A stretch of DNA of 6,219 bases from an uncultured Bacilli bacterium (GCA_948687865.1 CAPQQE010000082.1:1-6219); one strand, 5' to 3'; shown: positions 1-5,963, counted from the stretch's first letter. Translations and numbers: made by a program. Notes: generated by a model not told the origin, from the sequence alone.

Positions 1-1
1 T

Positions 2-26
2 GGTTCTATAATTTTAGTTGGGGTGG
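2..26 (+). repeat. Left terminal inverted repeat of the ISL3 element
   Basis: The repeat reads GGTTCT, then 8 diverged bases, then AGTTGGGGTGG. It pairs with 1455-1479 on the opposite strand. The 6 outer and 11 inner bases are identical between the ends, and the middle 8 bases match at only 2 positions. The same sequence recurs at 6166-6190. Confidence 0.88.
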
Positions 27-27
27 C

Positions 28-45
28 AAAAAACTCCAGTTTTTT
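28..45. terminator. Hairpin just inside the IS left end, possible transcription block
   Basis: AAAAAACTCCAGTTTTTT is a perfect 8-bp inverted repeat around CC with a T-rich 3' side, next to the left IR. Many insertion sequences carry a structure here that stops outside transcription or translation from entering the transposase. That role fits because the promoter of the interrupted regulator (around 5979-6007) would otherwise read straight into the transposase. The stem is mostly A:T and therefore weak, so the assignment is tentative. Confidence 0.4.
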
Positions 46-124
46 ATAAAAAAATAGCATCTATCTAACTTCTTTGATAAAATTGTTTTGCCTAAAACCA
101 AATCAATCAAGGAGGTTATGATAA

Positions 125-1303
125 ATGCAAAATAATTTTATCACAAATTTATTAGATTTAAAAGGTGTAATAGTAACAAAATTTAGAAATAGGAAAAATC
201 GTTTTAAAATTCATATTGAATTTCCTGTTAGAGAACATACTTGTCCTTGTTGTCATTCTAAAACAACTAAAGTACACGATTATCATCTTCAACTTATTAA
301 AGATATTCCTATCTATAATAAGGATACTTTTCTTTATTATAGAAAACGTAGATATGTTTGTAAAAATTGTGGTAAAAGATTCTATGAAAAAAATTCTTTT
401 CTTCCTAAAAGAGCTAGGAAAACTAAACGTTTAACTGCTTTTATTATCGATAAATTAAAAGATAAACAATCTATGAAAGATATTGCAAAACTTTCGAATG
501 TATCTACAACTACTGTCTCTAAATTATTACCATATCTTGCTGTTAATGCTTCTTCTTTACCTAAAGTTCTCTGTATTGATGAATTTAGAGGAAATAGCGG
601 TAATTACAAATATCAAGTATCTTTAATGGATGGTATTTCAAGAAAACCTATTGATATTATTGAGTGTAGACACAAAGCTCATCTTTTTAGCTATTTTAAT
701 AAATTTTCATTAGATGAACGAAAGAAAGTAAAATATATTGTTATGGACTTATGGCAGCCATATAAAGATTTGGCAAAAACTTATTTTCCTAATGCTAAAA
801 TTGTAGCTGATAGATTTCATTATGTAAGATACATTGTACAAGCTGTTGATACTGTTAGAAAGAAAGTTCAAAGCAAACTTACACCAGAAGAAAGAAAATA
901 TTTTAAGCACTCAAGAAAATTACTTCTTTCAAGATACATTAACTTAAATGCAAACCAGCGAGAAGAATTAAACTATATTATTATTAACTATTCTGAAGAA
1001 TTACGAAGAGTTTATAACGAGAAAGAAGAATTATTAGATATAGTTCATTCAAACGAAAAATATTTAGCAATAGATAAACTAAATAAATGGGTAACTGACA
1101 ATTTAGTTTCCAAATATGAAGTCTTACAAGAATGTGCAAAAACATATAGCAACTGGATTAAAGAAATTAGAAATTCACTATTAGTTCCATATTCAAATGG
1201 TGTAATGGAAGGATACAACAATAAGATTAAAGTGCTTAAACGAATTGCTTTTGGATTTAGAAACTTCCAAAATTTCAAAGCAAGAATTTTACTAATGAAT
1301 TAG
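125..1303 (+). CDS. ISL3-family transposase (DDE type)
   Basis: This 392-residue protein should catalyse cut-and-paste movement of the surrounding element, acting on its terminal repeats. It has an N-terminal zinc-binding domain (Cys40, Cys42/43 and the CKNC pair Cys79/Cys82). A helix-turn-helix-like segment follows at about 115-135, and then the DDE catalytic core. Likely catalytic acids are Asp152 in LCIDEFRG, Asp208 in YIVMDLW and Glu362 in SNGVMEGYNN; the SNG.xEG.NN..K motif followed by FGFRNF is typical of the family. The start is supported by AAGGAGG at 109-115. No frameshift or internal stop is present, and the C-terminal motif is complete, so the gene appears functional. It is the only gene of the IS and reads toward the recombinase, from which it is separated by two candidate terminators. 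Confidence 0.95.
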   Translation: MQNNFITNLLDLKGVIVTKFRNRKNRFKIHIEFPVREHTCPCCHSKTTKVHDYHLQLIKDIPIYNKDTFLYYRKRRYVCKNCGKRFYEKNSFLPKRARKTKRLTAFIIDKLKDKQSMKDIAKLSNVSTTTVSKLLPYLAVNASSLPKVLCIDEFRGNSGNYKYQVSLMDGISRKPIDIIECRHKAHLFSYFNKFSLDERKKVKYIVMDLWQPYKDLAKTYFPNAKIVADRFHYVRYIVQAVDTVRKKVQSKLTPEERKYFKHSRKLLLSRYINLNANQREELNYIIINYSEELRRVYNEKEELLDIVHSNEKYLAIDKLNKWVTDNLVSKYEVLQECAKTYSNWIKEIRNSLLVPYSNGVMEGYNNKIKVLKRIAFGFRNFQNFKARILLMN

Positions 1304-1329
1304 ATAATAGAAAATTGAATAAAAAATTT

Positions 1330-1352
1330 CCTAATTTTCAATTAGGTTTATT
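1330..1352 (+). terminator. Probable terminator of the transposase gene
   Basis: CCTAATT, TTC, AATTAGG forms a 7-bp perfect stem with a 3-nt loop at 1330-1346, followed by TTTATT. It starts 26 bases after the transposase stop codon. A second weaker stem (TGTGC / GCACA, about 1357-1373) follows. The stem is AT-rich, so efficiency is uncertain. Confidence 0.5.
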
Positions 1353-1454
1353 AAGTGTGCATAAAAAGCACAAAAAAGAATAAATTTCAAAGGTTTTGGT
1401 GTGAAATAATCAAAAGTTAGATAAAGCTTACGCTCATCTTAGTTTACAAATATT

Positions 1455-1479
1455 CCACCCCAACTATTGACAAAGAACC
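1455..1479 (-). repeat. Right terminal inverted repeat of the ISL3 element
   Basis: Read on the minus strand from 1479, it begins GGTTCTTTGTCAATAGTTGG and continues GGTGG. It matches the left repeat in 19 of 25 positions. It marks the right boundary of the IS; the bases beyond it show no duplication of the left flank. Confidence 0.88.
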
Positions 1480-1515
1480 TTAAATTCAAAATCCTTGTAA
1501 CTCTTGCTACAAAAG

Positions 1516-1545
1516 AAAAAGACAGATTTTTCAATCTGTCTTTTT
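1516..1545. terminator. Strong bidirectional intrinsic terminator
   Basis: AAAAAGACAGATT (1516-1528) pairs perfectly with AATCTGTCTTTTT (1533-1545), giving a 13-bp stem with a 4-nt loop and T-runs on the 3' side of either strand. It ends the leftward repressor-recombinase transcript and also blocks rightward readthrough from the IS. The recombinase stop codon (complement of 1531-1533) falls in the loop and stem edge, so its last codons form one arm of the hairpin. Confidence 0.88.
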
Positions 1546-3015
1546 TGGCTGACCATTATTACCAATAAACGAACTTTCTATTTCATCTATTGTTGGTATT
1601 TTTATCTTACTATTTGGGGTATTTTGTACATTAAATATAATGGTTAAATTATCATCATATAAATATATTTTATCTATTAATACATTTATTAATACTTTCT
1701 TATATCTTAAATCCTTAATATCTCCATTTTTTAATTCTGTTAAGAAAAATTTAATTTGTGCTTTAGTTATTTCTATATGTTGTGAATTTTCAATAAGTAT
1801 TTCATTTTCAATTTGTTTATATTCATTTTCCATTTTTGAAATTTCTTCAAAAATTGCTTGTCTTACACTATCAATGTCACAAATTTTTAAACTATCAATT
1901 AGATTTTCTTTTTGCTTTTTATTTTCACTTAATTTCTTTTCTAATTGCATAATATGAGAATTAGTTTTTTCCTTTTCTGCGATTTCAAAAACTGCATTTG
2001 CAATTTTTTCTATATTTTTCTCTGTTAATACATTTCTAGCTTGCTGTAATACAATATCTTCTATATAGTCTTTTTGTATGTTTTTTCTATTACAAATATG
2101 CTTTCTTTTTCCATTACATGAATAATAATGATGTACCATTTTTGTTGCTGATGTTCCACATATTCCTACCATCATTTCTTTACAAGTTCCACAAAATAAT
2201 TTTGTTGTTAATAAGTATTCTGCTTTTGCTCTTGCAGGAGCTTTTTTATTTATTTTTAACATTTTTTGTACTTTTTCAAATATGTCATCACTAATTATTC
2301 TTGGAACTCCATTTTTTATTTCTTGTTCCTTATAACAGTATATTCCAATATATTTTTTGTTAGTTAAAATTGTTCTAATACTATTTTTATTAAATTCATT
2401 TCCATAAGATGTTTTTATATTTTTTTCATTCAAGTATCTTATAATATCAGCCATTATATATCCATTTGAATACATTTCAAATATTTTCTTTACTATTTTT
2501 GCATTATTTTCATCAATTTGAAATTTTTTATTATTATCTATTTTATAGCCTAGAGGTGGAATACCACCATTATATAAGCATTTTTCCGCATTTATTTTCA
2601 TACCTCTTTTTACTTTTTGAGATAATTCTACAGAATAATATTCTGCCATTCCTTCAAGTACACTTTCCATTAAAACTCCTGATGCATCTTCAGAAATATT
2701 CTCTTTTGCTGAAAATACTCTTACACCATTTTTCTTTAGTTTACTTTTATTTATGGCACTATCATATCTATTTCTAGCAAATCTATCTAATTGATATACC
2801 AATACACCTTGAAATAATTTTTGATTACTATCATCTATCATTTTCAAAAATTGTGGTCTGTTATCATTTGTTCCTGTCATTGCACGGTCTATGTATTCCC
2901 CAATAATTGTGTAATTGTTTCTTTTTGCAAACTCTGTACATACTGCAATTTGACCTTCTATTGACTGTTCTGTTTGGTTATGAGAACTATATCTAGCATA
3001 TATTACAACATTCAT
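1531..3015 (-). CDS. Large serine recombinase (site-specific integrase type)
   Basis: This 494-residue recombinase would integrate and excise the element by cutting two attachment sites through a phosphoserine intermediate. Residues 1-140 are the resolvase catalytic domain: YARYSS gives Arg8 and the likely nucleophile Ser10, with further motif residues in YQLDRFARN (Arg78, Arg81). Residues about 145-255 match the Recombinase DNA-binding domain (GGIPPLGYKID to NKKYIGIY). A zinc ribbon follows with Cys275, Cys278, Cys300 and Cys308. A charged, helix-rich, coiled-coil-like segment spans about 350-415, and the tail (LINVLIDKIYLYDDNLTI) is typical of Firmicutes members. Length is toward the short end for large serine integrases but all domains are present. 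ATG at 3015 follows a GGGGGT site at 3021-3026. It lies 77 bp downstream of the repressor gene and is probably co-transcribed with it. Confidence 0.93.
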   Translation of the reverse strand: MNVVIYARYSSHNQTEQSIEGQIAVCTEFAKRNNYTIIGEYIDRAMTGTNDNRPQFLKMIDDSNQKLFQGVLVYQLDRFARNRYDSAINKSKLKKNGVRVFSAKENISEDASGVLMESVLEGMAEYYSVELSQKVKRGMKINAEKCLYNGGIPPLGYKIDNNKKFQIDENNAKIVKKIFEMYSNGYIMADIIRYLNEKNIKTSYGNEFNKNSIRTILTNKKYIGIYCYKEQEIKNGVPRIISDDIFEKVQKMLKINKKAPARAKAEYLLTTKLFCGTCKEMMVGICGTSATKMVHHYYSCNGKRKHICNRKNIQKDYIEDIVLQQARNVLTEKNIEKIANAVFEIAEKEKTNSHIMQLEKKLSENKKQKENLIDSLKICDIDSVRQAIFEEISKMENEYKQIENEILIENSQHIEITKAQIKFFLTELKNGDIKDLRYKKVLINVLIDKIYLYDDNLTIIFNVQNTPNSKIKIPTIDEIESSFIGNNGQPKKTD

Positions 3016-3037
3016 AAAATACCCCCATTTTGAAATA

Positions 3038-3084
3038 ATTTCTATATTTGCATTCGCTTATCGTAACGAATGCAATATAGAAAT
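3038..3084. other. Long interrupted dyad; candidate attachment site upstream of the recombinase
   Basis: TTTCTATATTTGCATTCG (3039-3056) pairs with CGAATGCAATATAGAAA (3067-3083) with a single-base bulge, plus one more outer A:T pair, around a 10-base centre. It fills most of the gap between the repressor stop and the recombinase start. Serine integrase attachment sites are commonly about 50 bp, partly dyad-symmetric and adjacent to the integrase gene, so an attP is a reasonable guess. As RNA it would form a hairpin of about 18 bp, but no good T-run follows on the minus strand, so a terminator is less likely. It might also limit translation of the recombinase. Confidence 0.45.
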
Positions 3085-3092
3085 ATGAAAAA

Positions 3093-3836
3093 CTAGATTT
3101 TGATTAGTACCTTATCTACTTTTCCAATTATTGTTAATTCCTCCTTTTTGTATGTTACTGTTTCAAAAGATTTTTTTAATGGAACTAATATAATTTCTTC
3201 ATTATTTACTAATACTTGTCTAACAGTATAATCATTTTGATTATTAATTTTTACTGCAAAGTACTCTCCATTTTCATATTCTTCTACAAATTTTAAATAT
3301 ATTTTTGCTCCTTCTGGTATTATAGGATACATTGCGTCATCTTTCATTGATAATGCCACTGGTTCTTTTAATCTTATTGTAAAATCATCTTCTTGTTGAT
3401 TTTCTAAATAGTAATCTTCATCGTTAAAATTCATATTATCTATATCCATATCTAATAATGAGATTATAAAATCTGATATTGGCTCTTTATCTAAAGCGTT
3501 TTTAACATCATCTATATTCTCTTGCGAATATTCATCATCAATAAGACTAGCTGCAAATGATAATATTATTTCTTTCATATTTTCAAAAACTTCACGTATT
3601 TCTTTGGGTGCTTTTTCTATATAGCCTTCTAAAACTAATCGTCTTTCGTCTACATTACAAATATCACTTATCATTCTTGATAAGTCTTCTGCTGGTGGTG
3701 GAACTTTTCCATTAACAACTCTACTAAAATATGATTTATCAATTTTTTTACCTCTTTTATTGCATTCTTCTACAATTTCCTTATAATTATGTCCACTTTC
3801 TGCTATTATTTTTAATAATAATTTAGAATATGCCAT
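3093..3836 (-). CDS. CI-like repressor: Cro/CI HTH plus S24/LexA-type domain lacking the catalytic dyad
   Basis: This 247-residue cytoplasmic DNA-binding protein probably keeps the element quiescent. Residues about 5-70 form a Cro/CI-type helix-turn-helix region (NYKEIVEECNKRG to SYFSRVVNGKVPPP). An acidic linker of about 100-150 follows, then an S24/LexA-like C-terminal domain (about 155-247) used for dimerisation. In that domain the usual GDSMxP motif reads DDAMYP, so the nucleophile serine is Ala168. The TVK motif reads TVR, so the catalytic lysine is Arg206. Family members with Ser/Lys cleave themselves after DNA damage; this one should not. ATG at 3836 has GAGGTGAT (3843-3850) six bases upstream. 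It is divergent from rep, shares a control region with it, and is followed by the recombinase. Confidence 0.85.
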   Translation of the reverse strand: MAYSKLLLKIIAESGHNYKEIVEECNKRGKKIDKSYFSRVVNGKVPPPAEDLSRMISDICNVDERRLVLEGYIEKAPKEIREVFENMKEIILSFAASLIDDEYSQENIDDVKNALDKEPISDFIISLLDMDIDNMNFNDEDYYLENQQEDDFTIRLKEPVALSMKDDAMYPIIPEGAKIYLKFVEEYENGEYFAVKINNQNDYTVRQVLVNNEEIILVPLKKSFETVTYKKEELTIIGKVDKVLIKI

Positions 3837-3854
3837 TTTTATATCACCTCAATC

Positions 3855-3885
3855 ATTATATATCACAACAAAATTGATTTGTAAA
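3855..3885 (-). promoter_or_regulatory. Repressor promoter
   Basis: On the minus strand, TTTACA (3880-3885) is followed after 17 bases by TATATA (3857-3862); the overlapping TATAAT (3855-3860) would give a 19-base spacer. The ribosome binding site and repressor ATG follow directly. The spacer contains the dyad ACAAA-5-TTTGT (3868-3882), so repressor bound there would block its own promoter. Confidence 0.6.
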
Positions 3886-3898
3886 TACAACTTTGTTG
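3866..3898. promoter_or_regulatory. Putative operator dyads over the repressor promoter
   Basis: CAACAAA (3866-3872) is inverted as TTTGTTG (3892-3898), and within this span ACAAA (3868-3872) is inverted as TTTGT (3878-3882). Cro/CI-type proteins bind such short dyads as dimers. Position over the -35 and spacer of the repressor gene fits autoregulation. The sites are inferred from symmetry only. Confidence 0.45.
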
Positions 3899-3923
3899 AT
3901 TTTTAAAATAAAACTATTGATTT
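3874..3923 (+). repeat. Three helically phased TTGATTT direct repeats
   Basis: TTGATTT occurs at 3874-3880, 3896-3902 and 3917-3923, with start-to-start spacing of 22 and 21 bases, close to two turns of DNA. The second and third copies extend to TTGATTTTT. Such phasing is typical of protein arrays on one DNA face: iteron-like initiator sites or repressor half-sites. AT-rich composition makes a chance origin possible. Confidence 0.45.
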
Positions 3924-3943
3924 TTCGAATGATTGTATATAAA
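3917..3943 (+). promoter_or_regulatory. Tentative rightward promoter for rep
   Basis: TTGATT (3917-3922) and TATAAA (3938-3943) are the best promoter-like pair reading toward rep, with a short 15-base spacer. Their -35 coincides with the third TTGATTT repeat, which would allow repression. A transcript from here would have a leader of about 230 bases containing the large hairpins. Weak evidence. Confidence 0.3.
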
Positions 3944-3953
3944 ATTCAATTAA

Positions 3954-3972
3954 GTTGTAAAACGGTTTCAAC
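3954..3972. promoter_or_regulatory. Putative operator dyad between repressor and rep
   Basis: GTTGTAAAACGGTTTCAAC is an imperfect 19-base dyad with GTTG/CAAC ends and an inner AA/TT match. It shares the GTTG half-site with the dyads at 3866-3898. It lies just downstream of the tentative rep promoter, where bound repressor could block rep transcription. Confidence 0.35.
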
Positions 3973-3974
3973 TT

Positions 3975-4142
3975 TCATTTTAATTTTATATCTTACTTTG
4001 CTTAACTGATGAAATAACTTTATTAATTTTGTGTCAAGGTCACAAAGTGCCGAACATAGTGAGGTTACCTTTACACAAAATTTATAAAGTTTTAAATTAA
4101 AATGAGCAAAGTAAAATGTAGGGTGCTTAGTAACACCCTACA
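3975..4142 (+). other. Candidate replication origin / structured rep leader
   Basis: This non-coding stretch just upstream of rep contains three stacked structures. First, 4016-4034 and 4073-4091 form a 19-bp stem with one mismatch, continued by AAGGT (4036-4040) / ACCTT (4067-4071), enclosing a relatively GC-rich loop of about 20 bases. Second, two arm pairs are interleaved rather than nested: 3975-3986 with 4094-4105 (12 bp) and 3993-4002 with 4105-4114 (10 bp). Third, a perfect 9-bp stem TGTAGGGTG / CACCCTACA (4117-4125, 4134-4142) has loop CTTAGTAA. Rolling-circle double-strand origins are typically nicked in a hairpin next to rep, so either hairpin could hold the nick site. A leader that controls rep expression is the other possibility. 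Confidence 0.5.
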
Positions 4143-4179
4143 AGCGTCCGTTTTTACATACTTTTACAAAGGAGGTTAT

Positions 4180-5209
4180 ATGATAGATACAATAAAAATT
4201 TTTACAATGATTAACTATGATACATATAATAAAATTGAATATTTAAGTAATATAAGAACTTCTTATAATAATTCTACAGGAGAAATTCATTATAAAATTG
4301 TTAATGATAATATTCTTGGTTCTTATCAGTCTAGTTTATGTGTACGTATAGGTAATGGTTTAAAATATAAATTTACAAATAATTATTACATTGAAATTGA
4401 ACGGGTCATATCATAAATTAGTAACTGGATATAATAGTCATAATGGTTTTTATAATTTAGTTTTTATTTCAAAAGAACTTATTAAAATAGTTGAAAATGC
4501 TTATAATATTTCATTACCTTCTATTAATCATTGGTTTTTACAACGAATTGATATTGCAATATGCTATGACTTACAAAATCAAGAAAATATTAAATCGTAT
4601 ATAAATAACTTAAATAATTGTAGTTTTCCTCGTAGAAAGTTAAAACATTATGAAGGAGAAAGTATATACTTAACTGGTTCAACTACTACCTTAAAAATTT
4701 ATAATAAAATGCAAGAATTTATTAAACATGATTTATCTAAATTTAAAAATACAAATTTTAATATTCAAGAATATTTAGAAACAATAAAAGGCTTTATTCG
4801 TTTTGAATGTGAAATTAAAAAGAAAAAATTAAAATCTACTTTTAATAAGGATTATATTAGAGTAATTACAATAACATATCAAGAATTAAAAGAAATTTGG
4901 AAAAATGAATTTACAAAATTACTAAAAATATTAAGTAATGATTTAGAAATAATTAGTAATAGAGAATTAGTAAAAAAGAGATTATATTCATGTTATAAAA
5001 CTACTAGAGCCAGAAATTTATTTAATTTTTACTTGCTTATTCTATTTCAAGGATTGCAGTTAATAAAAAGTGAAACTAATAGAAGTATGTATTATAAAAA
5101 TATTTCAGATTTAAAAAAAGTTGGTATAGATTTTTCACAAAAATTAAATTTAGATATGACAGATAATAGAATTATTTTTAATCCATTTGAAAGTGATGAA
5201 ATCTTTTGA
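4180..5209 (+). pseudogene. Phage/plasmid replication initiator (gene II/X type), split by a +1 frameshift
   Basis: The product would nick the origin and start rolling-circle-type replication. The first 74 codons run from ATG 4180, preceded by AAAGGAGGT (4168-4176), and start MIDTIKI, which is typical of this family. An upstream in-frame ATG at 4102 lies inside the origin hairpins and has no ribosome site. At 4402 one extra C shifts the frame: frame one reads IEIERVIS and stops at 4416. The next frame continues as GSYHKLVTGYNSHNG to the TGA at 5207-5209. Joined (omitting C4402) the protein would be 342 residues, a normal family length. It contains WFLQRIDIAICYD (about 118-130), LKIYNKMQEFIKHD (about 171-184) and IRFECEIKKKKL (about 206-217), which are family hallmarks. 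A TTG at 4391 could start the second part, but it has no good ribosome site. The break may be real inactivation, a sequence error or recoding. Confidence 0.82.
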
Positions 5210-5334
5210 ATATTTCTAAAAAACAAATATATGAAATTGCTTCTACAATTCTAATATCTGATATAATTTCCTATGTAAATAATCATATTGATAAATTTAA
5301 TGAATTCTTAAAAAAAGAAGAAGAACATAATTAG
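5206..5334 (+). CDS. Small 42-residue protein coupled to rep, unknown function
   Basis: A TTG start overlaps the rep stop codon (TTGA at 5206-5209), suggesting translational coupling. The ORF encodes 42 residues beginning NISKKQIYEIASTILISD and ending in KKEEEHN, and stops at 5332-5334. It is amphipathic and probably helical, with no signal peptide, Cys motif or membrane segment. Short acidic-tailed ORFs directly after rep are common in small plasmids and may affect copy control, but no family is recognised. Support for coding comes from the stop-start overlap, the clean frame up to a terminator and the lack of a competing ORF. The last codons form the left arm of that terminator. Confidence 0.55.
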   Translation: MNISKKQIYEIASTILISDIISYVNNHIDKFNEFLKKEEEHN

Positions 5335-5364
5335 TATACAAACTAACTATGTTCTTCATTTTAT
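5320..5364. terminator. Convergent intrinsic terminator
   Basis: GAAGAACATAATTAG (5320-5334) pairs with CTAACTATGTTCTTC (5343-5357) with one mismatch across an 8-base loop, followed by ATTTTAT. It ends the rep and small-ORF transcript. Its minus-strand side (A-rich flank read as T) lies just past the stop of the leftward DUF2726 gene, so it can serve both. Confidence 0.8.
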
Positions 5365-5945
5365 ACCTTATATTCTATCAATTCTAATATACTATTTTCA
5401 ATTTTATTAAAATCATATTCTTTTGCAACTTTTACTCGTAATAATTTCAAACCAGTATTTTTATATAGTTCATTAATAAATATATCTCTTGCTTGTCTAT
5501 CTAATCTATTATGTGTATAGTCATCTAATTCTATACAACAAATAATTTCACAATTTTTACTATTTACTATTGTAAAATCAATACTTCTCGATTTTATTCT
5601 ATTTCTAAAAGTTGGATTTTGATTTTTTACATTTATTATTCTTTCTAAATTTACTTCTGGAAATATAGTTAGTCCCATTTTATCTGTTATAATTTTTAAT
5701 TGCCTATAAAATCTTAATTCTGTTTCTGTTAAAATATATTTTCTTTTATAGTACATTGAATAATTTATATCTAAAACATTATTACTATCAATAATAGTAT
5801 TATTATTTTCTATATCTAAATCTATTTTATTCTTTCTTTTTCTATTATTTTCAATAACTTTATCAAAATGTTTGCATTCTTTAATAGCTGTTGATATTCC
5901 TAATATTATTCCTGCTAATACACATAAACCTAATATATTTTCCAT
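5361..5945 (-). CDS. Membrane-anchored DUF2726 protein (restriction-endonuclease-like fold)
   Basis: This 194-residue protein has one N-terminal hydrophobic helix (about 3-21), a polar Asn/Lys-rich linker, and a DUF2726 domain from about 70. Domain hallmarks are LTETELRFYRQL (72-83), IFPEVNLERII (94-104), FRNRIKSRSIDF (113-124) and IELDDYTHNRLDRQARD (138-154). DUF2726 is related to PD-(D/E)XK nuclease-fold proteins; Asp123 and Glu139 or Asp141 are plausible metal-binding residues. The anchor suggests the domain sits at the inner membrane face. Role in the element is unknown: plasmid processing, exclusion of incoming DNA or nucleic-acid repair are all guesses. ATG at 5945 follows an AGGGGGA-type site and a strong promoter. 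It converges with rep and diverges from the truncated regulator. Confidence 0.8.
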   Translation of the reverse strand: MENILGLCVLAGIILGISTAIKECKHFDKVIENNRKRKNKIDLDIENNNTIIDSNNVLDINYSMYYKRKYILTETELRFYRQLKIITDKMGLTIFPEVNLERIINVKNQNPTFRNRIKSRSIDFTIVNSKNCEIICCIELDDYTHNRLDRQARDIFINELYKNTGLKLLRVKVAKEYDFNKIENSILELIEYKV

Positions 5946-5963
5946 ATTATTTCCCCCTACATA

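Larger units (their letters stand above)
1..55. repeat. Terminal direct repeat, left copy (circular overlap or shared IS end)
   Basis: These 55 bases are identical to 6165-6219 and diverge immediately afterwards. An exact overlap of this length is the usual mark of a contig closed on itself by a de Bruijn assembler with k=55, giving a 6164-bp circle. The repeat is also the outer end of the insertion sequence plus one flanking T, so it could instead be a second IS copy truncated by the assembly. The sequence alone does not decide between these. Confidence 0.9.
2..1479 (+). mobile_element. Complete ISL3-family insertion sequence, about 1478 bp
   Basis: The element is bounded by 25-bp imperfect inverted repeats at 2-26 and 1455-1479. 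Both have the form GGTTCT, 8 variable bases, AGTTGGGGTGG, and 19 of 25 positions match. It carries one transposase gene reading away from the left end, with short non-coding margins. The family call rests on the transposase and on the GGTTCT...GGGG terminal sequence typical of ISL3 elements. ISL3 members normally make an 8-bp target duplication. Here the left flank (read at 6158-6165) is AAAATTTT and the right flank (1480-1487) is TTAAATTC, which do not match. The left end interrupts a small regulator gene at 6165. The element looks intact and potentially active. Confidence 0.9.

Noticed and set aside
216..434. Second-frame open frame inside the transposase
   Set aside because: It overlaps the zinc-binding region of the transposase in another frame and has no independent support.
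1045..1278. Leftward open frame at the transposase C-terminus
   Set aside because: Antisense to the catalytic Glu motif of the transposase; no start signal or recognisable domain.
1489..1552. Short Cys-containing frame after the IS (NPCNSCYKRKR...)
   Set aside because: It runs through the 13-bp terminator hairpin and has no start codon or ribosome site; the CxxC is probably chance.
1640..1957. Rightward open frame inside the recombinase
   Set aside because: It is antisense to a well-supported gene, Ser/Phe/Ile-rich as expected for the complement of AT-rich coding sequence, and shows no domain.
2466..2777. Rightward open frame inside the recombinase N-terminal half
   Set aside because: Antisense shadow of the catalytic domain with low-complexity Phe/Leu/His composition and no ribosome site of note.
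4117..4155. 9-bp hairpin plus T-run as an intrinsic terminator or attenuator
   Set aside because: The T-run begins about 8 bases after the stem, too far for a standard terminator; an origin or leader role is preferred.
4102..4179. N-terminal extension of rep from ATG 4102
   Set aside because: The 26 added codons run through the origin-like inverted repeats and the 9-bp hairpin and have no ribosome site, whereas ATG 4180 has AAAGGAGGT and the family-typical MIDTIKI start.
4395..4410. Classical programmed +1 frameshift site in rep
   Set aside because: The junction GAA CGG GTC offers no good re-pairing of the glutamate tRNA after a +1 slip (GAA to AAC) and no in-frame stop at the slip point, so recoding is kept only as a weak possibility.
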